The notes beneath the pieces are model-generated. The model had not been told where the DNA came from and did not search any database. It worked only from the letters and a program-made list of their open reading frames with translations. Position numbers and translations under genes: made by a program. A stretch of DNA of 64,000 nt from NCBI GenBank assembly GCA_023101725.1, contig JALJCO010007095.1, positions 124,001-188,000 of the forward strand, read 5' to 3'. This document shows, in pieces, positions 36,501 through 49,360 of this stretch (position 1 is its first letter; the number at the start of each line of letters is the position of its first letter). The DNA is from Atherinomorus stipes (Eukaryota > Chordata > Actinopteri > Atheriniformes > Atherinidae).

Positions 36501-38134
36501 TGTCTCACATTATTTTGTTTCAGCTCAGCCTGGCATGACAAGGCAGTGTGTGTTAACTACGCCATAACCTTTGAATAGATGCATGTGTTCGGCCGCTTCC
36601 TGCTGGGTGATGTCACTGCGGATCATTTGCTGTTTTATCTGCCTGATCCACTGGGAAAGGCCGCAATATTACAATTGGGGAGGGGGGATAACAGTTCTCT
36701 CATAAGGCATAGAGTGCCACTTTAATATTTTTGCACAATATCAAGTCTTATCTATTTTTGATTGTGGATAAAAAAAAGCCTCTAGCTTTAAATCATATTG
36801 CTGCTCCAGATCACAGAAAGCTGTTATTGTGTGAGATTACTAAAAACTGAAATCTGCTCCGACACAGTGGCTGTATAAACTCAGCTCATGCATCTTAAAT
36901 GAAACTAAACTAGATTAGAGCTGCTTTGATTAGCCAGTTTCTCAACAAGCCAGTGTCTTTTTCTCTGTATATTATCTAGTAGAGACTATATTTGAGTTTC
37001 TATACAACAAAATTTGATATTTGATGCTATCTGCTTGACTCAGCAATTTTAATCAAAGTAGGCTAATCAGAAGAATGATTGATATGACAATAAACAATCA
37101 TTAGTTGCAGCTCTAAACATGAGCAAGCAAAGTTTTCAAACAAATCATTGCAGATCTGCTGATCTGCTCAATAATCATTTAACCCACATTACCTGCTCCA
37201 CTGAGTTGTGATAAGTCTTCAGCTGTCACCAGGGTTTGTGTGTTTGAGGTAACCACTGCTGGGGTCTTGACATATACACAGCTTTTAATGAGCTAGCGTC
37301 AACACTCCAAATGTGCCCACCCCCCCACTTCCCACAGCAGAAATGCTGCGGTTGGCTAATTACAAATTGAAGTGCGCTCCACTATAGGTGGCTGCTTCCA
37401 TTAAGCTGTCCTGGGGGCAGCTGCTATTCCACTGGGAGCTGCCCGCTCTGTTGGAGTCTAATCCTCCTGTCGGTGGTTTTTGTTTAAATCACAGAGGTGG
37501 CAGCATTGTTGTAGAGCCCATTAACCACTCGTTTTATCTCCTTCCACTGAAAGAAAAGGCACTCGTTTTCTGTTTCTCAAGCAAAGTCAACCTCTTCTTC
37601 TAAATTTTTTCTCACTCCCCCACCACTTACCTCCTGAGGGAAGGGGTTAACAAGGCCATCAGAGAGCAGTGAGAGCTACATCTGAGAGTTTATCACATTA
37701 CTGTGGCGTCTGCCAGTCTGCAGGGCAGAAAGTGAGACACAGACAAAAGAGAGATGCGAATGAGAGGCCTCGGAGGCCTCGGTTTAATCACACTGTACAC
37801 CATACCTCCACCACGGAGAAGCTCTTACTCTGTAAATCTCATTTCTGGCTTTGCTACTGTAGCCTGCTGCAAATCATGAATGAAAGTGGCACATTTTAGC
37901 CCTGCGGGCCTCATGCTCTGGGTGATGGATTATGCCATTCTGTGACAGTTGGCATGCAGAGCTGCACCAAGGCAGAGTACCTTTACAGAACACACCAGCT
38001 ATATGCAAATAGTCACAACCTGCAGTTTGTTGCAGATATTTTTGCCCCTATCTCTGCAGGGACTGTTGCTGAACTTCAGGCTCATATTGCAGCATCGTAG
38101 GTGCCAAAAAGACAACAATGTTTTTTTTTTTTTT

Positions 38135-38182
<48 letters not shown>

Positions 38183-41100
38183 CAAGGTTGAGCAAGGTTG
38201 GTTGTTCTCTTCTCTCTTTTTCTTTTTTCCCCTGTCTGCCCTTTAGAGCACTTTGCTCATCCCCACTGAGCACGCTGCAGTTTGCCAAAACCAGCCAATA
38301 AGAACTGATGCCAGCTCTTTTTTTCTAGTGTTATTAACTTTTTGGACTATACTGTAAATGGGTCAGAGGATGGACAGTCATATAGCTGCATTATGCTGAT
38401 AAGCTAAACCCTTATTGTTTATTCATAAACCACAGAATAAGATAATAAGAGAAGCCTGCAGATTATCTGAAGATATATCCTAAATCCTGGCATCTTTCCT
38501 CCGATCTATGAAACTAATCTCTGATGTTTGGTTGCAATAAGCTAGAGCATAGCTAGGAGCCAAACGGGCGTTGCTCTGGAAAAGTTAATAAATAATACAT
38601 CAAAATCAAATGCATTGCCGATGATGTGTGGAGAATCCTGTGGGGATGGGAATGTCTCGGCTGCTGGGGAAATTAGGCCAAGTAAGGACACATTCATCAC
38701 ACTCCCCTCACAGTGCGGTGAAAACAAAAGGCCTGAAGAAGAAGAAGACGAAAAAGGCTGCAAAAACCTCTGAACAGCTCAGCTGCAGCAGACATCCTTT
38801 GATGATGAGGTTTTTCTTTCGGAGGACTCTGTGAATAAATTATTCCCCTCAAAATTTTCATATTTACATCAAGGGCCTCCTGTGGAGGCAAAAGTAGGTT
38901 AATGATGTTTCATCTTTTTTCTGTGTTACTAGGTTAATATTTAGTCTTCGTTCATGTGTGAGCAGTGCAGCTGGAGTCATATTTCCGTTTACCTCCACAG
39001 CTTACAAGGAGAAGATGAAGGAGATTTCTGTTCTCTCACTCATCTGCTCTTGTCTGTACCCCGAGACCCGCAAAACTGTCATGGGTGACTTTGAAGGTAG
39101 GTGGTAGTCAGAACGGATATTTTCTCCTCTCAGCAAACAAACTTGAATGGAAATCCAGATGAAGAGAGCTGAGAGTGTCTTTCTTTTTTATGCACACAAC
39201 AGCAGACATGGACATCAAGCCCATTAACAAGCGCGCCTCGGGCCAGGCCTTTGAGGTCATCTTGAAGCCGCCCTCCCCTATGTCTGAAGCAGCCCACTGC
39301 ATCACTAACCCCCCCAAGAGGGACATTTCCCTGGAGGACATCCAGAAGAAGCTGGAGGCAGCTGAGGACCGAAGGAGAGTAAGGATGTCTATTGTTCTTT
39401 AAATTCACTCAAGAAAAGTCACAGAAACCTTTTTCTCCCCTAAATTCCATCAGAACAAGTTTACATAACATTGTTTACTGAAACAACAATTTGACTCCCC
39501 CGTGCATCTAATATTACATCACTAGTGAGTCACATCAACTACGACTGCAATGAGAAATCTGATCTATTACTGGCTAACTCCTGCATCACATTCAAATGTC
39601 AATACAGTCAGTCCAGCACCTGGTAAACCCAGCAACCCGCCTACAAATCAATCAATCAATAACCAATCAACACCAATGTTTAAAAAGATTTTTTTTAACA
39701 CTAGAAGCCTTACAAGTTTCACAGAGGATATAATTTTAAATGGATAACTAGTGACATTTTCCTATATTGATCCCATTTACTGTGGTCATGTGAGTCATTA
39801 CTCCCACTCTTCTTAGAAATATCCATGAGTAGTGTCCAGTAATTTATACTGATATCATCCCCCTTTATTTCCTTACTCATCCTGTTCTCTCTTCCAGTCC
39901 CAGGAGGCGCAGATACTGAGAATTCTGGCTGAGAAACGAGAGCATGAGCGCGATGTGCTGCTGAAGGCCATGGAGGAAAACAGCAACTTCAGCCGCATGG
40001 CTGAGGAGAAGCTCCAGCTGAAGATGGAGCAAATTGAGGAGAACAGGCAGGCTTACATCGCTGCCATGATGGAGCGTCTGCAGGAGAAGGTGAGAAGCAG
40101 TAAAGAGAAGACTGAATGCAATGGTTTGGGAAGACGTGAGGGCCAGGACGCAGGACACCAGACAGGATCTAGATTAAAAATCCATAGTTTTATTCAAAAG
40201 CAAAGCTTGGCACGCTTGGGGAGAAGTAGTGAATGTTGTAGACGAAGAAGAAATCAAGAATAGGTAAGGATCATCCACGAGAACTGAGGTGAAAATACAA
40301 GCTTTAAACTTGACCACTGAGAGCGTGATGATGATCTGACATGGAAACAGAAACTGATACATACAGTTCAGGGTGGGGTGACCAAATAATGAACCACAGA
40401 TATGGGGTTGAAATTCAGTTCTAAATATGAATTGCTTACGAAATACCTGTTTCATTTCTTCTGATCATATCCTAAGCACACTCTTATGCGCCCCTTCTCA
40501 TGTCGCAGCAGCAATCCTTCCTTTTCTGGTTTGGAAATGATGGTTCAGTATATCTCATGCTTAAGGAGATGATAAAGGAAACACTGAAGCTTCTTCCTTA
40601 TAAATGAGAAAATACACCCAGCTCCCATAGCTGCCACTAAGAAACCTCCAGGCTGTTTCATTTATTTTGGATCTTTCCTAACAAAATAAAACACAATTCA
40701 ACTGGAAAGCTGCTGTAATTTATTCAGACCAGCAGGGGACTGGAATCTATCTGAGCTGCTATTAGGTACATTGTTGGATATTTTACCACAGGGCTAACAC
40801 AGAGACAGAGGCTCTTAAACTCATACATACAGTCAATATAGAATTTAGGAAACATCGTGCCTTCTTTACATTACATTAAACATCGTGTGTAACTGTGGGG
40901 TAACTTCAGCCTTACCAGTTAGTTTGTTAAGCTAAGTATACAGCAGCTATACATGCCATTTAGTAAATATTTTGTAATAAATCAATTATTGATGTAGAAC
41001 TGCTGATCTAACCATAAAATATCACACACCTCATACACCTAAGGATCGTATTGGGTGTATGAGCTTAAATGTCTAGCAAGATAGGAGAAGAAGGGGGAAA

Positions 41101-41426
41101 AAGATTATTAGTGCTTAGTGTTAAGAAAAGGTGAATAAAACAAATAACTAGAGAAAAATTGGGGGAAAAAATAAGGATGGGTGCATCCCTCAGCAGATGG
41201 CGCACTTTCTCAAGATGGAATAAAAAAATAACATAAGAAGACGCTCTCCATCTCCTGTTAGTGGACACCGTAAATCGGAGAGGGGAAATGTAGTGAGACA
41301 TAAATGTGAGGAAAGGAGCCGGCAGCTGAGAAAAACATGACATCCTCAACTGTGTTTTACTTGTAGGAGAGGCACGCCCAGGAGGTTCGCAGGAACAAGG
41401 AGCTGAGAGAAGAGTTGTTGCCATAA
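33539..41426 (+). CDS. stmn2: Stathmin-2 (SCG10), five coding exons
   Basis: This encodes a 180-aa neuronal membrane-attached stathmin that binds tubulin dimers and regulates microtubule turnover in growing axons. Coding exons: 33539-33557, 39001-39096, 39203-39378 (or 39206-39378), 39898-40089, 41367-41426; phases all join. The N-terminal targeting segment [14 protein letters not shown] is followed by ICSC with Cys22 and Cys24, the known palmitoylation pair. The stathmin-like domain runs from about residue 40, with [17 protein letters not shown] (Ser51 and Ser63 equivalent to the PKA and JNK sites of the family), then a long coiled coil ([16 protein letters not shown] ... [15 protein letters not shown]). 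The length matches human SCG10 (179 aa). Teleosts have two stmn2 copies; which one this is was not resolved. It is convergent with hey1, its neighbour in other vertebrates as I recall. Confidence 0.96.
33558..39000 (+). other. stmn2: stmn2 intron 1 (5.4 kb)
   Basis: The donor is G|GTGAGT after codon 6 and the acceptor CCACAG|CT at 39000. It contains a (CCT)n tract at 34790-34833, a poly-T plus (TA)n tract at 38121-38178 and purine-rich segments at about 36.2-36.3 kb. No internal exon or transposon was recognised. Confidence 0.75.
38137..38178. repeat. (TA)n microsatellite in stmn2 intron 1
   Basis: About 20 TA units directly after a T14 run. Otherwise unremarkable. Confidence 0.9.
39379..39897 (+). 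other. stmn2: stmn2 intron 3
   Basis: The donor is AGA|GTAAGG and the acceptor TCTTCCAG|TCC. No features were found inside. Confidence 0.8.
40090..41366 (+). other. stmn2: stmn2 intron 4
   Basis: The donor is AAG|GTGAGA and the acceptor TTGTAG|GAG. A segment at about 40130-40265 looks repeat-like but I could not assign it. There is no exon. Confidence 0.75.
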
Positions 41427-43160
41427 GAAGCCCCAACAGCATCCGCATCCCACTTCCACACCCTCTACCACCACCCCCAGCCCCGAGGAACACCTCCTCC
41501 CCCACCTTATCCCACATGTCCCCACCTCTCCACCTCTTCCCTTGCTATACTGTCCCTCCAAGCCCCCATAGCGTTCTACTGTAAAACTACCAGGAGACGC
41601 CACCCTGAGACAGCAGGAGGTTCAAATGGGGTTGGGGGTGGAAAATGATATAAAAATTTACAAAAAGAACAAAAGGAAAAAAAAATAGTCTCCTGCCAAT
41701 TCCTTCCAAACAGAATGTTTTTGCTCAAATGAGAAGAAAAAAAAAATCAATTTGACAAATGACAGTGGTTTTTGTAAATACTTTTTTTTTTTGTTATATA
41801 CAGTGCGATACAAGCAGCAAAAGTATTGATTGCAGTGTGCCATTTTTATATATAGGTTTCTTCTCCCTGCATATATATGGATGTAATAATCTGTTCATTT
41901 TCATATTTTAGTTGATTTCAGCCTGAGAATGTTTTTCCTTTTTTTTCTCTCTCTCTCTCTTTTTAAGTTTCTCTCGTGTGTAACAGGCTTAGGTGTTTGT
42001 TGTGAGTTTGCCAGCTAGCTGATATTTTGCTGTGACTGCTTGCGTCCTCATGAAGCCCGCATGCTGGCTCCTATCTCTTGTCCCCCCCCCACCCCCCTTC
42101 CCCAAATTGGATCAGACTGATTTTCCATCCAGTTTTTGCCAATGTTCCAATTAGTGAGGGACATTTGCAGGAAAGTCGCCAGAAGGAAAGGGGACAGTTT
42201 GCTTGCTCGCTGTGGGGACTGCAAGCCGTTGCTGCATATCCACTCCTGTGAAATAGGTAGTGACTGTAATTGCAGGAGAACACTATAGCATTTAATGAGC
42301 CCATCTTCATCTTCCTTCCCTCCGTCTTCATCTCCACACATACATGTATGCTGCATAAGCAGTCACTCACACGCTCTCCACACAGGCAGCGACAGCACAG
42401 AGCTCAGGAGGAGCTCGCTAAATACTATTCATCTGCAACCGGAAAACTCATAAACCATCGCTGACAAATGGCCTCGTTGTTTTCCTCAGCCTGCAGTTAC
42501 AGTTCAGTCACTTGTTACTGTCTTGTGCAACATCACTGAGGTTGAGGTGCATCCTGAGTATGCTGGTGTGCAAAAAAATTCCACTTATTACTGTGAATCC
42601 ACACTGGAGAAATACAGAAAAGTCCCAGCTTTCTCCACTTCATAAAGGTTAGAGTAGTTCTCTACATCACCTACTGGAATCATTGCATGTCACCCCAAGA
42701 CACTGTAAATTCCACTGAAAGGCCGGCACAAGGAATATATTTAAGCCATAACAGGCATCACTGCGACAATGATCCATTAACACAGTATTTCCATCTGTAA
42801 AGGTGTATAGGCCTATGAGTGTATTGAAGGATGCAAATCGTTTGGAACAGGGGGTGTTGATGCCTGAGGTTGGACGCTGTTGGTCACGCACGCACAGTTG
42901 GCCCATAGATGTGTGTGAGTGATTGCGCGAGTGTATTTCAGAAAGGGCGGGTCGTGTTTGTGCCATGTGATATTGATCCTATTAGATTAAAAACAAACAA
43001 AGTAAGGAACAATTGTCAGGAAATTCAACACAGACAGTGAGTATCCTGCTTTCCTCTCTGTCTCTCTTTCTCTTCTCTGTCCATTTGTGTGTTTCCCTCC
43101 TCTCCACATATATCTTTGTGAGCAAGCAGTGGTTAATAAAGATTTGGGATTCAGTGAATG
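41427..43160 (+). other. stmn2: Probable stmn2 3' UTR
   Basis: Non-coding sequence after the TAA at 41424-41426. A plus-strand AATAAA at 43135-43140 would end the transcript near 43,160. A long 3' UTR of about 1.7 kb is plausible for a neuronal stathmin. Earlier polyadenylation cannot be excluded. Confidence 0.5.
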
Positions 43161-46100
43161 AAACTCGTCTCAAGAGTCGTTTCTCTCAGAAGCGTTAGCA
43201 TTTGTTTCCCGCATAGATAAGGATGCTGCACCGAGTATCAAAAACGCAGCCAAAAACATTTAAAGCCCCATTTTTATGGCTTGAATGTTACTTTCACAAT
43301 TAACTACACAATAAAATGACCAAAAGAGGAAGAAACAACCAGTCAGCCACTTCAATGTGCAGATTCTGTGACAAAATATAATTTTGAACTGGAATTTGTT
43401 GTAAAAATGAAGAGCAGTGAAGTGGCCAGAGTCCAGATAGAAGAAGATGGGGTTAAGGTTGTCCAGGAAGTCCTCCAGAATCTAATGGCTGCCCAGGTCC
43501 AAAGGGAGCAGGAACAGAAGTTGGTCAAAGTGATTTGGGGGTGACAGGAGAAGCAGATAAGTACCTCCTAATGTGGAAAAGCACATGCTAGAACATGACC
43601 CGCAACATTACCAAGCCTACAATCTGCTGAGTTGCAGCCCACTCTTTATAATTAAGGTGAATGAAGATGAGTGGCAGCTGGAGCCAAACACCTGCAAACC
43701 AGCAAGTGCTTCTGTAATTAAGCAAAGACAGGGGAGGTGGAGATGGAAGACTCGCCACATCCCCTGTGAAGGGATGCAACCATGGTTCAAATGCAGTGCT
43801 TTTATATTGATTAATCATGTTTTCATACAGTCAGTGAAACTGGCAAATGTGAGTGACATTGGGGGGAAAAATTTACTTAATAATTCCCCTACAATTACAT
43901 TCACGTGTTTAGATTTATCATGAATGAGTAAACTGATGTTGCTGATTTTTAGGAAGAAGAGCAGCAGATTTAGTTTTCCCAGTTTAAAAGTACAGCCGTT
44001 GTGGTTGCCAACCCATAGCAGCTTACTCAACAAAAGAAATGGAACATTGTAAATAGTAACAAATACTCAATACATCTCAAGTTAAAACATCTTTTGTGAA
44101 AAAGGTCAGTTTACAGTAAATACACACAAAAAATGCTTTAGATACTCACTTGCTAAACTTTATGCTGCTGCCATCAAATTCAATAATAGATCATATTGTT
44201 CATGAAATAGTCAAATGTCACTTCCAGCCTTTGATGCCTCATATAATCTACTGGAAGTTAAATATTTGCTGTATCAGGTTTGCAAATCCTTGAATTCTGA
44301 TTATATTTACATCTTTAAAAGCATTCCAACTTTTTTGAAAAAGGGGTTGGGGGGTGGGGGTGATGTCATAAACCCCACTGGGTCATGTGATTAAAACTTC
44401 AACTTAAGTTCATTATACAGAGCTTAGTTTTTTGCTACAGATATGTAAGCTAATTCTAAGATATTTAGATAAATACTACCTCAAACCTTTATTTTTTTTT
44501 AAATATTGTGCTTATTCCACAGATAAATAATCCTCACAAGTTATACCACATTTCCAACTTTGTATAAAACAACACCAAGTAGTATTAATAAAGGAGGGAA
44601 AATCAATTAAACAAATTTCCTTACTACTTGTGCCAAGTTTGCATGAATAACAATGGCATAACATGAAATAAAACAAGAAAGGGTGATAAAATACAAACTG
44701 AACTTGTCTCCTCTAAATAAAGAACTTTTCTTTATGGCTGAGAATTTTAATGTTTTGGTTACTTGAGAACCTTGGTACTTCCTCCACCATGATAGACCCG
44801 TCTCAACCCATCAACGCCCCTTTGTAACCTCCACAGATGAGGGGTTATGAGCAGTAGGGGGAGACAAATGACAAGTTCTGTTCAAATGTCAGTAGCTGCT
44901 GGGAAGCTGCTGCAGAATCTGACAGGGGATGATGAGAAAGACCAGAGGTGAAAGAGGGAGCTCATAATTTGGAGAGAGAAATGAAAAGACTGATGAATAT
45001 GTTGGTGAAACTCCCGGTCTGGCAGGGGGGGGGGGAGACGGTGTGTCCGAGCCGAGAACAGAAGGTGCAGCTGCTGAGAGCTGAAACGATGGCAAAGAGA
45101 CAAAACTCGTTGCTGTGGACTTCCTTTCTCACAGTTCCCCGCTCCCTCTCTCCTTTGATTTCTTTCTTCCCTCTTTCCTTCTATCACCTACTCCAAACTC
45201 CATCCCTCCTTCCTTTCCTTCTTCATCCTCTTCCAACCTTCCCTCCCTCCTTCTTCCCTCCTCTAGTTCCCACGCAGCACATGGGGCCAGGCGGGCTGCT
45301 ATTGTCCAGGATATCCCCTCCTTGTTAATGGTTTCCTGTGCACACACAGAGGGCTGCTGAGAGAAACAAGCAGCCTCATCTGATACCGGCCGTCGATATG
45401 TACGGCACACACACACAAACACACACACACACACAGAAAAACAACCGCGGGCATCAACAAGCAAGCACACGTACATGTCGCACGCACACTCAAACACTTG
45501 AACAAACAGGCTGATAAAACCACAAGTAATTTATCAGAACTTTATTGTAGGGAAGTTGTTGTTACCACCAGCAACAGCTTTGCAAAAAATAAAATTTTAA
45601 AAAAGTTTGATTTGTCAGAACTTGCTTGTGCTTTGTACAATCATAAAATATGCAAAATTGCAGTGAGGCTTGTTAATGGATGCCAAAATGTCAAGTGGAG
45701 ATGATGCACTGGTGTTTCTAAAGGTTCTAACACTCTTACTGAAACTGACGTGACAGAGTTCAACTTGTTGATCACCAGCAAAGCTGCTATGCTGAACACA
45801 TACATGAGAAAAACCAGGCGGACATCGTTTACATTAGAAACAGAAGGTGAAACATATGCGAGGCATTGATTGTAAAGGAGAGAATTCACTGTAGAGAGGA
45901 AACATAACTTAGTGAAGCAAGCTTAAACAATGGAGCACCATATGATTAGTTCAGCCAAGCTGGTAGCTAACTTCTGTTCCCAGTATTTAGTCAAACAAAC
46001 ACCTGGTTTCAGTTATTCCACCCCATAAAATGCTGTAAAAGGGGTGACTCTCAACCCCCCTCCGTCCTGCCTTGCTGTAACCAGGACACCAACACTTGGT

Positions 46101-46290
46101 TTTGCAGGGCAGGAAAACAAAGAGTGGGGAGAGACACTTTCGCCCAGGAACTTGCTTGACCATCTGGAAAAGCCATCCCTGATAGGCCGACGGCAGTGGG
46201 TGAAACTTCCAAAGGGGTGGGCAGGAACAGAGATCAATCAACACATTAAATCACTTTAGTTGCTTTTTAGTTGTGGCCTCCCTCTTCTGT
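43161..46290. other. Intergenic stretch between convergent stmn2 and hey1
   Basis: No gene is supported. A patch at about 43400-43550 has an open frame with a glutamine-rich peptide (MAAQVQREQEQ) that vaguely resembles retroelement gag, but stop codons follow. A G run lies near 45027-45035 and a (CA)n tract at 45406-45435. Confidence 0.45.
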
Positions 46291-46502
46291 GTTTTTTTTT
46301 TATATTTTATTTTTCTGTACAGAGAAAAAAAAAAACGTTACAAAGACAATTTAAAAAAAACCTCTAACTATCCTCTGTGGGATGTCATCATAGAAAAAAT
46401 AGCGTTTTCTTAGCAGGGAAAATAAAGTCTTGTCCTTGAGTCCAGCTCAGCTGGGAAGTAAGTGGAGTCTATAAGCAGATTGTAAAGAGTTCTTCATTTT
46501 AG
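46291..46502 (-). other. hey1: hey1 3' UTR with poly(A) signal
   Basis: This follows the hey1 stop on the minus strand. TTTATT on the plus strand near 46306 is AATAAA on the minus strand, giving a short 3' UTR of about 200 bases. Confidence 0.55.
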
Positions 46503-48119
46503 TCAGAAAGCTCCTATCTCCATTCCCCAGGGTCTGTAAGGTTTGCCCACACTGGAGGTTTGGACTGGGGGGCTGATGGCAGTGGTGGGTGAGATAATAG
46601 GGAAGGCACTGAAGGCGAAGGGGAATGCTGAGAGGGAAGACAGGAGAGGAGGTGAGAGCTTGGACGTCGATGAGGGAACCAAGGCGGGGTGCAGGACAGT
46701 GGTGGGAGCAGCAGTGGTGGAGGGAACCCTGATCGGACCTTGCTCTGAGTGGGGGGTGGTGCAGCCGCTGCGCCTGCCTGGGATGTGAGTCTCTGCGACC
46801 AAAGAGGATGATGAAGACGAATTGGAGGTTGAGGAGGGAGATGAAGCGGATGTGGACGTCAGAGGATTTTGTGGGCTGCTGGTGGTGCTGCGGGGCAGAG
46901 GAGCCAAAGGAGCTCCCTGTTGGTGCTGGAGGAGGAGGGGGTGGGTCAGGTGGGCAGGAGGGGATCCGAACGCAGAGCCCCAGGCCAGGTGACTGAGCCC
47001 GGAGTGAGCCTCCCGCTGACTGGCGTAGTTGTTGAGGTGGGAGACCAGGCGCATCCGCAGAGGGTCTGTGCTATCTAAGCCCTCGATTATGCTCAGATAG
47101 CGGGCTGTCTCTGCCAGACACTCCCTAAAACCCAAACCACGGTAGTCCATCGCCAGGGCATGGGCATCAAAGTACCCTGAGGAGAAGAGGTGACAGTAGG
47201 CAACAGATTAGATTAAAAAAAAAAAAAAAAAAACATCTTTAGAGCACACCACAAAACAGGTTTGTCCAGAACTTGAAACTTAAGAAGATCTACTATGAAT
47301 CACTGCACCACTTGCTCAATGTAACTCTGGGAATGATCAATAAATAAAAAACAGACATATTTAACTCATGCAAGTCTGACAAGTGCAATGAGGGCTGCTG
47401 TGGGTTTATCTGGAAGGTTAAATGAACTTACCTTTGCCTCCAGCAGCATGAAGCATCTTCAGATGATCAACAGTCATCTGCAAAATCTCTGCCTTCTCCA
47501 GTTTGGCTGAACCCTTCAATGAGACAGAAAGAGAAGACTGAACTATCCATAGCCTGGAAAATGACGTGTTTTTGTGTTTGGACTCTAATGTTCCGTCAGG
47601 TTGTGTGACTTTGCCTACCTGTTTCTCATAGGCGCTGGGAACCAGCCTGCGGAGCTCACTGAGGCTGTTATTTATTCTGTCACGGCGCCGTTTCTCGATA
47701 ATCTGAGAAAAAAGACATTTTTTTTATCATCAGACGCAAGACTTTCACTTGTTACCAAAGTTTTCTGATACACAGATTAATTTACTAAGGAACAAACGAA
47801 CAAACTAAGACTTATCTACTTACTCCTCGACGCCTTTTCCTCGCCTGCACCTGAGTTGATGTTGTTGGAGACATGGAGCCGAGAGGCGAGCTTATGTTCC
47901 TTAAACCAAGAGGAACAGAGATGTTCGGTCAATATCCCAAAATGCTGAGCTAGTTTTACAGAACATATGTCCACTTCAGGTGACCTAAGAAAAAACAACT
48001 TCAGTTACGACGTGAAACAAGGGGCAAACTTACCCATTCTCATCAGCACTCTCCTTCTCCACTTCAATAGTTTCATCCAGCTCGCTGTCCGAGGAGCTGA
48101 AATCGTGATTCCTTTTCAT
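46503..48119 (-). CDS. hey1: Hey1 bHLH-Orange transcriptional repressor, five exons
   Basis: This encodes a 333-aa Notch-effector repressor acting in the nucleus. Exons in transcript order: 48119-48034, 47899-47824, 47702-47619, 47513-47432, 47176-46503; phases all join. The N terminus has the acidic [19 protein letters not shown]. The bHLH covers residues about 49-105, with basic region [15 protein letters not shown] carrying Gly54 where Hes proteins have Pro, and helix 2 [20 protein letters not shown]. The Orange domain (about 118-165) includes [20 protein letters not shown] and [14 protein letters not shown] Ser/Thr/Pro-rich linker follows, with a poly-Ser stretch, then [15 protein letters not shown]. 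The C terminus carries YRPW (323-326) and EIGAF, diagnostic of Hey1. It is slightly longer than human HEY1 (304 aa), mostly in the linker. Introns are short, typical of hey genes. Confidence 0.97.
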
Positions 48120-48330
48120 TTTGATTGCTCCACAGTAGTCCTTCAGTGTGTCAGTTGTGTCTGCCAGACGTGCGTCTGCCCAGGTTTGCCCGGAGCGCCT
48201 CCGTTTGAAGCGCTCGGCTTTCCCACGGTGTCATTTCAACACTGCTGTGGGCCAGCGGGGGCGGGGCCAGACGTCCCACGAGCCAATCACCAAGCAGTGT
48301 CTCGGCTGAGTGACAGCGCAGTTGGCCCAA
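48120..48330 (-). promoter_or_regulatory. hey1: hey1 promoter/5' UTR with RBPJ-type sites, GC box and CCAAT box
   Basis: Minus-strand CGTGGGAA lies at 48220-48227, the high-affinity RBPJ (CSL) binding consensus. CGTGGGAC at 48273-48280 is a near match in the same orientation. A GC box (GGGGGCGGGGC on the plus strand, 48257-48267) sits between them and an inverted CCAAT box lies at about 48283-48287. This fits direct Notch control, which is established for Hey genes. The exact transcription start was not determined. Confidence 0.72.
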
Positions 48331-49360
48331 ACACATCCTGGTGCGCTTTGACAAATCTGAGAGAGAGAAAAAAGGTAAGACGTCTCACTATGGGGTTTGT
48401 TTGAGTGCCAAGACCTGGGCCAAGAAAAGTCACACGGCCACTTCCAGTTATCTTAAAAGAAACCCGGGAAAAGGGACAAAAGAAAATACCCACCTGAGAC
48501 GTAAATTACCACAAATGACACTAAATGACTATAAAGTGATGCAAACAAGGACCAAAAATATACAAAAAGCTCAAGGAATACATACAGCGTCAAGAGATCC
48601 AAAATGACTGCGGCAAAGTCACAAAACAACTGCTAAGAAATGCAAAACATCTGCAAAATATTCACTTGGAGACACAAAATGAATACAAATGACACAGTTG
48701 TGTGGTTTGTGGCTCTTTGCAGTCTCTTTAAGTCTGCCAGTCTTGCTTCTCTGAAGGGGTCGGGGGGCCCCTTTGTTTCATAATCAGACCATGATGGGAC
48801 CGCAGGTATCTTTCACTTCTTGCGAAAACAAACAGTAGGCCAACTCTTTCTTTTATGTGTGCCCTATTTCATCATTTGGATTCTGCAATTGTTCTTATTT
48901 TTAGGTCTTATGAACATATTTTCTACTGTAAATCTTGGTTTGTTATTATCAGCAGCATCTGTCTCCGGAGATTGACATTATGTCAGCTTGAAGTAATCCA
49001 GTGTCATCAGTCCTGCCCTCAGCTGTTATTTTGAAGCTGTTGATTCTGTCACGTGACCTCACCGGTAAAGATGCAAAGTCGCCACATGATTAGAATAAAC
49101 CAGCATCCGTTTTCAGAGTGTTTGTTTTTAAAATAATCCATCTGAGACACTGATTTCAGTTCCAATATAATTATAACTGTTTTTTATAAATTATCTATTT
49201 ATTTATTTATTGTTGTTATTTTCTCTTTTTGCGTGTTGTCGGGTTCTTGTGGGGATGGACAGATTGTTCTCCAAAAATATTCACGCCTTTGTTTTGTGTT
49301 TTACTTTTCACATATCCGAGTGATTGATCTTCTTAACGTAGAAGATCTTTGGTGAAACTT
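48331..49360. other. Flanking DNA upstream of hey1
   Basis: No gene or repeat was recognised. Composition is mixed, turning AT-rich near 49.1-49.2 kb. Confidence 0.5.

Noticed and set aside
41065..41603. Minus-strand open frames of 150 and 85 codons
   Set aside because: Antisense to the last stmn2 exon and its 3' UTR; no independent evidence.
43381..43560. Possible retroelement gag fragment
   Set aside because: The match is only a vague glutamine/glutamate-rich impression, with stops soon after; not strong enough to annotate.
46543..47078. Plus-strand open frames over hey1 exon 5
   Set aside because: Antisense shadows of the Ser/Thr/Pro-rich hey1 linker.
47967..48404. 145-codon plus-strand open frame
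   Set aside because: Antisense to hey1 exon 1 and promoter; GC-rich DNA leaves frames open by chance.
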